From NCBI GenBank assembly GCA_963930655.1, contig OZ005619.1, positions 1,842,501 through 1,906,500 of the forward strand: 64,000 nt of DNA, given 5' to 3'. A model generated the notes under the pieces. The model had not been told where the DNA came from, did not search any database, and worked only from the letters and a program-made list of their open reading frames with translations. How positions within the stretch are numbered: the first letter of the stretch is position 1; the number at the start of each line of letters is the position of its first letter. The stretch is from Myrica gale. Taxonomy: Eukaryota; Streptophyta; Magnoliopsida; Fagales; Myricaceae. Positions 1 through 11,417 of this stretch are shown here, one piece after another. A program made the position numbers and the translations under genes.

Positions 1-56
1 GTTGGTCCGGGTAACATCTATCTGGCTGATCTTTGTTCGACTTTCCACAACAACAA

Positions 57-225
57 GAGAAATGATTGAGGTTCTTCCCAGGTTCTTCTCATGTTCTTCT
101 GTAAATTAATCTTACTGCTCATAATTTCTGGGTGTGTAGGACCCACTTCTAAAATGAATCCTGAGCCGTCAGATTCTTCTCAGAAGAATCTGAGAAGAAC
201 CTGGGAAGAACCTCAATCACTTCTC
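57..225. repeat. Foldback inverted repeat
   Basis: The arm at 57-100 (gagaaatgattgaggttctt...) pairs with the arm at 181-225 as its reverse complement with only about three mismatches in 44 positions, separated by about 80 bp. A second perfect palindrome (agattcttct / agaagaatct, one-base spacer) lies at 171-191, overlapping the right arm. No clear target duplication is seen, so the element class is open: foldback MITE remnant or hairpin-forming locus. Confidence 0.6.
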
Positions 226-2436
226 AAACAAGAAAACTGATGACTTTAAATGATCTGTGTGGTGAGCGATTGTTGCATGTATTCGAGATTTATCGTAGCT
301 TTAAGCTCTTCTGTGTGATTGCACAAAGGGTGTCAAGGAAATAATGTTATAAAATATTTTCAAAATATTAATATATATTTTATATATTGTGAATGCATTG
401 GTGGATAGAGTATAACGTGGAGGGTGATGGAATGTGAGCATTTCTTAATGCTAAAGTGGATTAGATCAAACTGTTAATATTTTGGACAGTTGTGACTATA
501 CGATCTCTTGATCCTTGGATGTTCTTAAATTATTTGAAAATCTGTGTAATCCAACGGTAAGATTTAAGTTCTAAATTAGTTGAAAAATGAATGGTTGAGA
601 TCAAGTGATCTTTGATCTAATGGACGAAATTCAATCCTTTTTGTTTGAAACATTATGTCCAATAATGAAATGACCTCTTTCTTAAGAGGTATTCATTCAT
701 GCAAAATATTTTTTTTCACCTAAAGAGGCATCCTTTGGCGACGAAGAGGTACCGGTTCGACGAAAAGGTACTTGTTCATGACAATAAAAAGGTGTCGGCA
801 TCTATAAATAGGCATCTTAATTTGCATAATTTATAACAATAAAAAGTGTACCCAAACTCTGTCTATCTTTCTTCTAAGCATTCTACATTCTTACAAACAT
901 CTTTAAATTATCAGATTCTATTTACTATAGAAGTACGAAGTCTGATTTCTTGGCTACAACAATACAATCTAAGGGTATTATGGTCTTACTTCGTCAGTGC
1001 AAAAAGCCGTTAGACAACATATTGGTAATATGAGCTTCATTGCTTGATGCTTCAACCCAATAGCACACCATTCTACATGCATGTTGTACATGTCACATGA
1101 CTAGAGAGGGCAAACATCGCCTTAAGAAAAAGACTCTGTAACGCCCCTTATAGCAAATTCATTGTTTAGTTTGTTTGTCTAAAGCAAATCTCATCCATTT
1201 TTCTTCAAATCCTCCAACAAATAAGAATATCATTATGGTGGATTCAAAGCTTCAAGCCTTCAACGCGGTAAAACTGAAACAACTGATAATTGAAGGACAT
1301 GGAAGAAAGCTGTTAGGTCTTTCGACTTTTCCTAGAGGAAGATGTGAAGTTGAAAGAGTGGTTTAGTCTAAAGTCTTCATGATGAGAGACTGTTATTTAG
1401 AAAACTTTGAAGGCTTCAGGTCTTGGACATTCGTATGTCTGCCCCCATGCCTCAAAAAAGTTTCCAGACTTTCCTTCTTTCTGGATTGCGCAGAGCTCAC
1501 GGTCCCGACCTATGCCTTTGAAGCTCCTAACAATGGCTCTTTGTTTCCTCTTCTCTTGTCATGACATCTAACAATGGCTCTTTGTTTCTCTTCTCTTCTT
1601 CTCATGACATCAATGTTCTTCCGTGATCGATTTTATTTCACCATGTCAGCGTTGTGACTTTGTTCAATCTCTCTGTTTCATTCACCTCCTTTGGCAATGA
1701 CGATTTCTCGTCGGAAGACTTCAATTTCTGTCTCTCTCTCTCTCTTCGAAATGACTTCATTTTTCTCTCCCCTATCCAAAGGTTGATCAAAGATGTTGAT
1801 GTGGCATTCTTTGAGCCGTCAGATCTGTTTGAATACAGGTGTCGTCCTTACGTTTTAAATGGCGAGGCAACGGGAGGCTCACCAACCGGAGGTGAGCCGC
1901 TCCCCCCACCTAAAAACAACGGAATTTCATACAAGCAAATTACATTGAAGGCTGAAGAAATCTACAAATTTATACACTCGAAACTAGGCCTTACAATCTC
2001 ATCCTTTAGCTTTCTACAGGTCACCTGAGTGGGATAATTTCAAATAAATCAAAAGGGCAAACTAACATAGCATTGATCTCACAACACCATCATCATACAG
2101 ATGAGCTTGGACTTGCAAAGTAGGTTGCTCGCTAGGCCACCAAGCTGGGATGTTCACTAGGCCGGAAATACACCTTCCTGGAATTGAACTCCTACTGGTA
2201 ACAGCCGGCATGCAATCCGGAGGGAAAGCTTCCTTTCCGTTGTTCCATTCGATCCCGCTTCTCACCTCTGTATCATGCTTTCAGAACGTTGCCAAAATTT
2301 TATGGAAAGAACCACTATAACTGCATAAGCTTTTCTCGTCAGTGGCATCTGGAAAACTCAGCTGTGGCATATATATGAACAGACTAGAGTATAAGCTCCC
2401 GACTAGGCAGAAAAATTGTCAGCGTTTAGGACTAAA
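226..2436. other. Intergenic DNA and 3' flank of the ARF gene
   Basis: I see no recognisable gene here. Short open frames exist (for example 1654-2028 on the plus strand) but show no known domain and low-complexity Ser/Leu-rich composition. The last about 400 bp next to 2437 are the probable 3' untranslated region of the minus-strand ARF gene. Confidence 0.4.
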
Positions 2437-5400
2437 CTAAGCAATTCCACCGTCAGAGCTGCTGCAGGCTTGATTTGGAAGTACCCCACTTCCAAAATCT
2501 CCGTCCAAACTCATTTGCTGGACTTCTTGAGGGGATAGGATCTTGATGCTGCGGACACAGTTAACAAACTCCCTGAAATACCGAAAACAGAAAATTGTAA
2601 GAGACAGATAAGTATCACGACAAAATTTAGGTTTCATAACTCTCGCCTGAAACTATTAAACGTGAACCACACACAAAGACTATCCACCCATATGTGACAA
2701 TTGACCAGGCTCCACTTCTTGCGTTGGATGTTCTATCTTGACAAGGATATCCAATTAGAACTAAGGGTGTCCTAAAAACACTCGGGAAGATAACATTATT
2801 TAAATAAGAAACCGTTGCTTCCCATTATTCTAAGTAAAATATTCAAATATAAACGGACATATGGCCCAAAACACATTATAAAACCGAATTTTGAACTGAA
2901 GACCTCGCCACTTTCTTTTCACCAAGGAAACTTGCATAAAGTGTTCATGTGTGGGTGGGTGTGGGTGGGTGTGGGTGTGTGCACGTGAAAAAAGAGCATT
3001 TGTAAGCAGAAAAGGAATGAAGACATACTCCCAAGGGTCATCTCCCAATAAGAGGACGTCATTCTCATGATCCACATACACAAATTTCCAGCCTATTCTC
3101 TGTCTATCTTCCAACTGTCCTTCTATGCCAAACATTCGAGCCAGACCTTGTTTAAGCTCATCATAACCCATATAACGGGTTATATCAATGGATCTCCCTA
3201 CAGCACCACGTTTGTACACCTTCAAAATAGCATTGGCAGAGTCAATATGGTAGCAAAGCACAACAAATGACAAAAAGAAATAGAAATAATGGCTGAAAGG
3301 TTCTTTTTAAAGTACCAAACCTTAGTATATGTCCTCATTCGCTGAAACTGAGGTGGTGGGGCCCAAGGGCCTCTGTTTAAGAAGCTGCTATCATTTATTG
3401 CTGAATCAATCGAGTTAAATCCCATATCTGGAACTCCAAAAGACTGAGAAACCATTGAGGATGAGAGTTCCTGCTGAGCATCTTTTGAGTTTTCATAGTT
3501 TGCAAGCATGCCTCCTGCAGAGAGATTATTATGGAAATCCTTCCCCAACCCTTCCACGCCCTTTGGTAACAAAGGATCGGGATTCAACGGTATCCCTACT
3601 TGGCTGTCAATGTTAGTCCCATAAGGAACATAAGTACTTGGATCAGCCAGAACTTCCCCATCATGACTGGTGTCTCTGAATAATAATGACTGCGGATTGA
3701 AACACAATGATTTGTTATTCTGGTGTAAATGGACATCATTCTGTGAAAGGCAAACGGAAGTTGTCGAAGAAGATGTATCCAAGTAATCTGTCTGGGCAGC
3801 TGCACAATTGAGATATGTTTGGGGAGCAAAAAATCCTTGATTTTGATTCTTGTTGGAGATATTCAATGAAGGCTTGACATTGGACTTCTGCTGCAAATCT
3901 TTAACCAAGTTAGCATTAGATGAAATGGTTTCCAATGCACTTGGACTCATGATTGTGGCGGCTGACTGAACCATGTCCTCCCCCAGTATTGTACTTCGAT
4001 GGAGCCTGCCATTCATCAATGGCTGAACCACATTCGGGCAGTTGTTAGTGGAAGGTGAGGTGGAACAAGAAGGAACATCATCAGTAACTGCAGACTGCCC
4101 TGCTCCAGCAGCTCCCGTCAGTATACTGCTAGCAGCTGTACATGGATGATTGGATGATGGGGGCAGTGGAAGCCCCACATGTCCAGATATTTCAGGCAGA
4201 ATGCTAGACTGCTGTTGTTGAAACTTTGGTTGCTGGGGTGGATGAGAAAACCGAATATTGGTGTGGCTGTTATTCTTTGTCATCTGATGCGGGACAGAGT
4301 TAGACTGAGGGAGTGAGGTTGATGTTGCTTGGGGGAGCTCCAGCATTTGTGGGGGTGTGACAGACCTAGAAAAGCTCTGGGACATATCCAACAGCTGCCT
4401 CTGCGGATCTGGGAGTTGTGTTAATTGAGCAGGCTGTTGCAGAGAGGACTGCTGCACTATAATTGATTGTTGCTGCTGCTGCTGAAGCTTTTGTAATAGT
4501 TGTTTCTGAATCTGATTGTCTGACATCTGTAACTTTTGGTTTACTTGATCAGGCAACTGGGGTTGAACAAGGTTTTGCTGTTGGTTCTGACCCATAGTTT
4601 GTTGCTGTTGGTTCTGACCAATAGCTTGTTGCTGATGCTGCAGGTTCTGAGGAACATTCTTGTGAGGCTGATGGTTTTGAATAGATGGCTGCTGCTGAAG
4701 GATATTGTTAGGCTGAACAAAAGACTGAGGCTGAAGAATTTGAGCCTGAACTTGACTAGAAGGAAGAGTTTGATTAACCAAATTTTGCCTTGATTGTTGA
4801 GTAATATCACCCAACTGCTGCTGTGGCTGAATAATGGATCCTAACGGGTTTATTGTGGATGGTAGCTTTGGGAGCTGATCAAGCTGCTGCACTTGCGGAG
4901 GTAGCCTCTGGGAATTAAACTGCAAGTTATTTGACTGAGGCATCTGTGGTGCTGACAAGCCTAACTGACGCGAAAGATCTGATCCAGCAAGGCTTTGCAG
5001 AATAGATCCAGACATTGAATGTGTGTAATTTGGCTGTATTGTGTTAGCAAGGGAAGGGTTTTGCTGCATGTTCATCCACTGGATTAAACTTAAGCCAGGG
5101 AGAGCCTGGGGATCCTTCATGCAGATATCATCACCAAGCCAAGGCATTGTCCTTCGGAACAAGTTGTCTAGTTCAGAGGATTCATCATCTGCAATAATAC
5201 CATGCCACAAAAGAATGAGATGCCTCTCAAGATTTCAGTCATAAACACACGGTATTCCACAAAATCCAACATTGAAAACACAGGAAGAAATTTACTTTTG
5301 ATGGTCTAACACCAACCCAGACAGAAGAAAGAGAGATTCTACGCCATCAAACCCCAGCCAAGATCATTCAAATTTCATTCCATAACTGAGTCAATTGATG

Positions 5401-8400
5401 GTTCAACTGCTACAGGACTGAAGTAGGTGCCACCCAATCAAAAACAGTTTTCTGGGTCTTTACACAAAATGACTTAACACATCGCCAGAAATTAGAATCT
5501 GAACAAAACTGCTAACAAGATTTAAAAATCACCACAGCACAATAGGTACCTGGCATTCCCGGTTGCCTTGGACGCTTTGATCTGAAGTATGGAGGGGGAC
5601 AGATAAAAAATGGAGCAGTTACCGGTTCAATTTCCCAGATTGAGACCCGGTTACGCCTTTCTCCAGCTGTTGACTCATCCCAACCAACCTGTAAGGTATA
5701 ATCCAGTCATTAAATGGGTAATCTACACTACCTATAGCGAAGATATGCCAATTGAAGCAGAAAATATCTCAGAATTTCCACCTGCAAATTACGCCACTGT
5801 GAGTTCTTCCATCTAAGAGGATCAAGATCACTAATACCCGTGATTGTACCCATGTACCTGCAGAACAAAAGCTTTTCTTCTTCAACACCAACACTTTCCA
5901 AGTTAATATCCCAAAACAAACTTCCTCCAATCCAAGAATGTCAATAGCTTCTCATTTCTCAAGAAACTAGGTCAACTATTTATGCATCATGGCTAGAGTT
6001 GAGTAGAATGCAAAGAACCTAAAGAACGAAGATTCAATAAAACTACCTTCTTGTTCCTGATTCTTCTGTCTCAAACATCATCCGGAATCGCATGCCAAGT
6101 GATATTTGGTTGCTATATACAGCCTTGTAGTACTTGGCTAAAGGGATAACAAACTCAGATGGGCTTGCCCTGCATATACAAAAGAGTACTTGAGTTCCGT
6201 TTGAGTTCTCAGGATGGAGAAATTAATTCATTCAGCAAACAAATAAGCTGATGAACTCAAAAAAAAATCCAATTAACAAAATACAATGAACACTCAAGGG
6301 AAATTATTAGACTATAGAAAATGAAAGATAGTGACCTGGGATTATAAAACACAGTGAAGGGGCTATTATTTGCAGCAGCATGAGCAGCGGCTGCTAGAAT
6401 CCCTATATGCATACTATCACTTGACAACACTGATGATGATAGATTGGTCGGTTGCCTGTTAGCCCGTCTAATGCCCAAAAGGAGCTGCTGCTTTTCGTCC
6501 CTGCGCACAAGCATTAGATATTAATATATTTGATTAATCCATATTCCATACTTGTAAGCTTTGAAAATTTTCGGTCAGAGTATGATCTTTGTCCTGAAAT
6601 GTATATCACATTTCACTATCATCCATGGACTATGATTTGTACCAGTCTAGTCCTAAAGGGATTTCCATTATTCTAACTCAACTTTACCTTGCAAACTGCA
6701 ATTGCTTGTGTGCAACTTGTCCCTCAATTTCACATTCAAGAAACGTACCATAAATAGACTACCAATGACCCCTATACCATGATTTTATAAGAAAATATGA
6801 CCTAACAGATCATGACAGCAACATAAAAATATGTCAACTCCACCATTGTCATTCTGTAGGCATAGTAAGATAAGATAAAGATAAGATTCAGATGTTCTCA
6901 GGACTTTTGAGGACTAAATCAAAAAAGGCATGCAAGGATGGTTGTTGAGGAGTTTACACAAAATACGTATATGGTACTCATTGTAAAATCTGTAATCCCA
7001 TGAATAAGATCCCACAGTTTCAAGTCATGACAACTACCTGATGAATAAAACTGAGTCACCAGCTAAAAGCCTCTTTCCACTAACAAATAAGCTCCATCCA
7101 GTTGTAAGCAAGTGACGTTTTGGTTGTCCTGGGGAAGCAGATGGTTAGAAAGAAATGATAGGGAAAAAAGTGTTACTCATGGGTAAAAGGTACTTTGTTG
7201 CTATGGTTAAAGGAAGAATACTAAAGGGGATGTTTGGTTTGTAAAAAATTGTAAGATTTTTAAGATTTTGATAGAATTGTGAATATTTATGGAGATTGAA
7301 GTTTTATAGGTTTTTGTGTAAAAGTTGGTAAAAAGTTTTAAAGATATTTAATTTTTGTTGGAGTTTGTAAAAAGGTGTAAAGAGAGATGATTTGATGTAA
7401 TTGTTTAATAAAAAAGAGTTGGAGTTAGGTAAAAAAGTATGGAGAGAATATTTGTTATAATTTTTTTTGAAAAGGTATTAGAGTTTGTGTGAAAAGGTAA
7501 TGGTATTTGAGTATAAATTTTTTAAATTTTGGATGTTGGTTTTGTAAATTTTGTTGAATCCTAGAATACTAAAAGCAAACGAACATACCCTAATACAGAA
7601 TCTCGTAATGTTGAACATATTAATTTCAAATATGTGATTCCCCTATTTCAAACTAGCAAGCAGGTTACTTCATGAACTCTGTGAAATTCTGACCAGTGGA
7701 ATTTTAAGAATCCAGATCCCAATAGGTAAACTCTTAAACTATCAAAAATCTAACACAACATACCACGGTATATATGACGGAAAGTCCATAAGTTGTCATG
7801 CAAATCCCTGGCCGTAATTTCTTGAGCAGGTGGTTGCATGGAGAAATCCTATGTAGAAGGACAAACAAGGTTAAAATTTGAGTTGCACGCAGCAAAACTT
7901 TGAATATAAGGGAATTTCTTACAAGAGGAGGGAAAATTTTCTCCGCTGCACGGCGTGGCACAGAAAAACCTCCATGGGTGCTTGTATCACTTGCTGTCAA
8001 TGTTTTACAAAAAAAATCCGGTTGGGGCTTATTTGTCTTGAGTGCAAGATCTGATCTCAGTAATGCATCCTTGTCAAACTGCACATGAAGCATGATAGAT
8101 TCAGATTGAGTTGCTAATTCAGGACATGGTAAGTTCACTTGCAAAAGTTCCTAGAGCACGAGTAGTATATATTTTCCTTAAAACTTAAGTCACATGCAGC
8201 TTAGTATATAAGCTGCCATGTGACTTAAGGGCAACTGCACAGTTTCATTAAAGAATAAGGAATTGGGTCATTTTCAAGTCAAGGCCTTACAGAAGGAATT
8301 GGTTGGAGTGTCATCTGAGCATATACTTCATCTGTTTCTGGATCCGCCTAATGATTCAAACATGAAATAATAACTTAGTATTGAAATCAATCTGCATTGA

Positions 8401-9077
8401 AGCTAAACGCAGATAAAGTCAGCCATACATGCAGGGTGACATTGTGAAGGAGGCATAGTAGCTTTGAAGGAAGATTTGGGTAATTCGGGATTTGTGCATC
8501 CACATCCTTCTTCATAGAAGCAGCAACCTGAAATAGACATTATCACATTCCAGTCAGGAGACACAAGTTTAAAAGGAGAAGATTCCTTAAACGAAGTACA
8601 AAGTTCTTTTCACAGTCTTGGAATTCAACAATAAGTAAAAGTCGGTGAACTATTTGTACTTGAGGTCTATTCAACCTAGGTGAATGGCTAAAAACTTGCA
8701 ACTTTTTCACAATTTCTTGAAGTAAAAGAAAACGATAAGTATGGGTAATAAATTGGAAGTAACAAAAATGTTAAATAAATATAGTTCCCGCATATAGTGA
8801 ATAAATGCAAAATTACGCTCATACATACCACACCAATATAATCTTGGTGCTCAAAATGAAAGGCACATATCATTGCCCAATAAATACATCATCGTCTCCC
8901 TCTAAAATATAACATCATCTCCCTCTAAAAGGGAAATGGTCCTTAGCTGCCGAGAAACCCACTATAACAAAATCCCGAAAGATTGTTTTTTGTTGCACCT
9001 TTCGTATTTACCTTCTTCATTTATATCACGAAACAACTGTATTTATTCAAAAGCAAAAACCAGCACACGTAAAAGTG

Positions 9078-9114
<37 letters not shown>

Positions 9115-9946
9115 AACTTTAGGAAGCGGAAAAGCCCAAAGATTGCCTAAAAATATGCTACACGGATACCTCGACGCCCACCCCCCAGCCTCCCGAAAAA
9201 AGGACGTATTAGGATTTGGGTATAAAAGCAGAGAAGAAATGAACCCACAACAAATCAGAGGGCAGAATTCAAGATTTGAGGTTAATACAATACAGAGAAG
9301 TAACGGCAAAGGAGTGAAAGTAAGGGTTAAGAAGACACCATAATGGAGCATAATAGCAGATTACACCCACCTGTTCACTGTGGCCTTGAGGGAAGTAGAC
9401 AACATGGGTCCCAGCCGGCGGCAGGTTCACCAGCGCCCCAGCGCATGCTTGCCATAGCTCCGGGTTTATGCTCCTCTTCTCTCCTCCTCCTGCACCACGT
9501 GTCACCCTCTCATTCATCAGAAATTACTCCACCGTATTTTTTATTTCCTCTACTTACAACTTACAAGCGCCGTTTGTTTCACCAGAAAACAAAAAGGAAT
9601 TTTGGAATCTAGGGAACTGAGGAGAAGCAGTAAGAGGACATTCCACGTTTAAGTCGATTTTCTCGGAGACTTTCTGAAATAGAAAGTCCGTACAAAACCG
9701 AAAGGAACACAGCCGAGGAAGAAGATATAGACGAGAAAAAGGGAAATAAAAGCCACAAAAACCATATTGTATGATCCACCGATTCGCTCAATGCTCTCTC
9801 GCTCTTCCGGAGGAAAAGATAGTAACATATGGATATAGACAGAAAATCGGTGTCTCCATATGAGAGAGACAGGGAGCTTTACCTTCGCAGGAATTGGACG
9901 CTGACGTGGCCGAGCCGGCGCCGGCACCATTCGCCGGAGTTTTCAT
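2437..9946 (-). CDS. ARF19: Auxin response factor, ARF7/ARF19 class (activator)
   Basis: Nuclear transcription factor that binds auxin response elements and activates auxin genes once Aux/IAA repressors are degraded. Fourteen coding exons join in frame on GT-AG sites: 9946-9883, 9489-9371, 8527-8429, 8347-8291, 8078-7923, 7848-7764, 7128-7038, 6500-6336, 6169-6047, 5857-5782, 5688-5550, 5188-3321, 3219-3029, 2572-2437. The product is 1,122 residues, normal for this class. The N-terminal dimerisation part is followed by B3 (about 135-237, with [17 protein letters not shown] and [12 protein letters not shown]) and the ARF middle fold (about 260-345). A Gln-rich activation region lies at about 392-1005, almost all in the 1,868-bp exon 12. 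The C-terminal PB1 domain (about 1009-1100) keeps the basic Lys (1017, VYKRG) and the acidic DHEND...GDDPWEEF motif, so both interaction faces look intact. The Gln-rich middle excludes repressor ARFs. ARF7/19 rather than ARF5/6/8 is inferred from the C-terminal SLDGDF...NQACS ending. The start ATG is the first in frame and opens a conserved MKTPANG-type N-terminus. Confidence 0.95.
2945..2983. repeat. GTGGG-type simple repeat in ARF intron 13
   Basis: Alternating gtgggtgggt / gtgggtgtgt units on the plus strand inside the intron between 3029 and 2572. It is an ordinary microsatellite, likely polymorphic in length. Confidence 0.8.
7225..7590. mobile_element. Tourist-like MITE in ARF intron 6
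   Basis: Terminal inverted repeats AGGGGATGTTTGGTTTG (left) and CAAACGAACATACCC (right) bound a 366-bp AT-rich element with no coding capacity. The direct flanks are TAA at 7222-7224 and TAA at 7591-7593, the TWA target duplication typical of PIF/Harbinger-mobilised MITEs. It lies between exons 6 and 7 and leaves both splice sites untouched. A relative in opposite orientation is at 14336-14643. Confidence 0.8.
9081..9110. repeat. (AT)15 microsatellite in ARF intron 2
   Basis: Fifteen uninterrupted AT units, in the intron between exons 2 and 3. Confidence 0.95.
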
Positions 9947-9968
9947 TGTCTTCTCCGGCAAAGAAATT

Positions 9969-10010
9969 TTAACAGTTCATTTTTATCTGCGACAAAATCA
10001 AGCTCCCCAT
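9969..10010 (-). promoter_or_regulatory. Upstream ORF in the ARF leader (13 codons)
   Basis: An ATG at 10010-10008 in strong initiation context (GCCATGG) opens a 13-codon frame ending in TAA at 9971-9969, 22 nt before the ARF start at 9946. It encodes MGSLILSQIKMNC. No splice site is needed if the leader is continuous here. Upstream ORFs in other ARF leaders (ARF3, ARF5) are known to limit translation and to depend on reinitiation; that role is inferred for this gene. Confidence 0.6.
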
Positions 10011-10480
10011 GGCACTCCGGCTCCGTTAAGTTCGGGTAAAAAAATTCAAAGCTCAGGAGTAGAGTAGGACTTTGACTTTCTCAGCTAAGGAGCTTAGATC
10101 AGCTCAGGAAAGGACCGTAAAGTGACTTTCTGAGGATTCCGGGGAAAGAAAAGGAAAGGGAGAGATTCCGGCGAACAGGAGGCCGGCCGACAAGGGAGGC
10201 AATGAGAAATGAAAAGGGGGAAGTCTTGTTCGCTGAGTTTCTCGGAGACCAGACCAAATGCTGAAGCTTTGCCCCCTAACTTCCCCTACAACACCCAGAC
10301 AGCTCCTTTATCTCTCTCTTCTCTCCCTTTTTCTCCTCCTTTTCCCAAAGCCCTCTCTCTCTAGAAAAACACAGTATTATCCTATTTCTCTATTCCCTCT
10401 CTCTCTATCTGTTTCTTTATGTCGCTCTATGCCCTTCATAATGGCCCTGACAATAACATAATACTAACATCTCCCTGTCC
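10011..10480 (-). promoter_or_regulatory. ARF leader and proximal promoter, GA-rich on the sense strand
   Basis: Between the upstream ORF and 10440 the minus strand is purine-rich (dense tctctc/ctccttt on the plus strand at 10295-10420), a common feature of plant leaders and core promoters. I do not see a convincing single TATA box, so the transcription start is not placed. Confidence 0.4.
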
Positions 10481-10757
10481 AGTTGAGCTGGGATTAAATA
10501 TTGCCCAATTTACGTTTACTTACCACAAAACAGGATATTTCGTTCACATATCTTTCCCCGAAATTTCACTTTAATTTTTAACTTAGTCTTTACATTTTTG
10601 CATTTTGCCCCTCCGCGCTGCTTACTAGTTTGAGAAGAAGCCCTCTAAATGTATTTATTTTTTAATCATGGCCTCCGAATATTTGACTAACCGTATAAGT
10701 GCTTAGGGCCGGTTCGCTTCACAGATATTTGTAAAATTCACATTCAATTTATGTTAC

Positions 10758-10957
10758 GGCTGCGTTTGTGCACCAAAATTTTACTCCCTCTAAAATTTTA
10801 ACACAATTAAATATTACAATATAATCTCTCTCTCCCCATCAAATCATTACTATTTACTACAAAAAAATATAAAAAATTACCTCTCTCTTCACTTTTTCAC
10901 TAAACCCAATACCTAAAATTTTAACAACACTAAAATTTTACAACACAAACACAACTA
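10758..10957. mobile_element. Tourist-like MITE, family A copy 1
   Basis: About 200 bp bounded by ggctgcgtttgtg and cacaaacacaac as imperfect inverted ends. It contains the family core (acacaattaaatattacaa, tctctctctccccatcaaatc, ttcactaaacccaatacc). The same core recurs at 14014, 26790, 28571 and 55973. Confidence 0.7.
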
Positions 10958-11417
10958 CATTGTTGAACTGAACATTTTAAATTTAGGATGCAGCTAATTA
11001 TTTTCTATTTTTATCTTGAATCAATTATGTAAAATTACCAATATACCCTCAAATAGTGTTTTGACCACATAAATACGGAAGGATAAAATTGGAATTTAAA
11101 AAATACATGGCCCCACACGTTTAGCACATTAACCACTAGGTCATGTGAATGGACGAAATACCACAACTGTTTTATCCAACACTACGTTTTTAGTTGAGGG
11201 CGATATGGTCATTTCATCCGACCATTAAATGCACTGCCGCAATTTTTCCCCATTCTCCTGCGATACCCTACAGCTTGTCAATAGAGTCGATCACGCTTTT
11301 TTCTTCTTCTTCAGTTTTTTTTGTGTTTAACCGCATCACATGTTTGTCTTTTTCTTCTTCACCTTTTACTGTTTTAATACTTTTAAATATTTATATTGTA
11401 ATAAAAAAATTAAAATC

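Noticed and set aside
1654..2028. 124-codon plus-strand frame
   Set aside because: No recognisable domain, low-complexity start, no promoter or splice support; probably chance.
4536..4810. Open frames within ARF exon 12
   Set aside because: Shadows of the Gln-rich CAG/CAA repeats in other frames.
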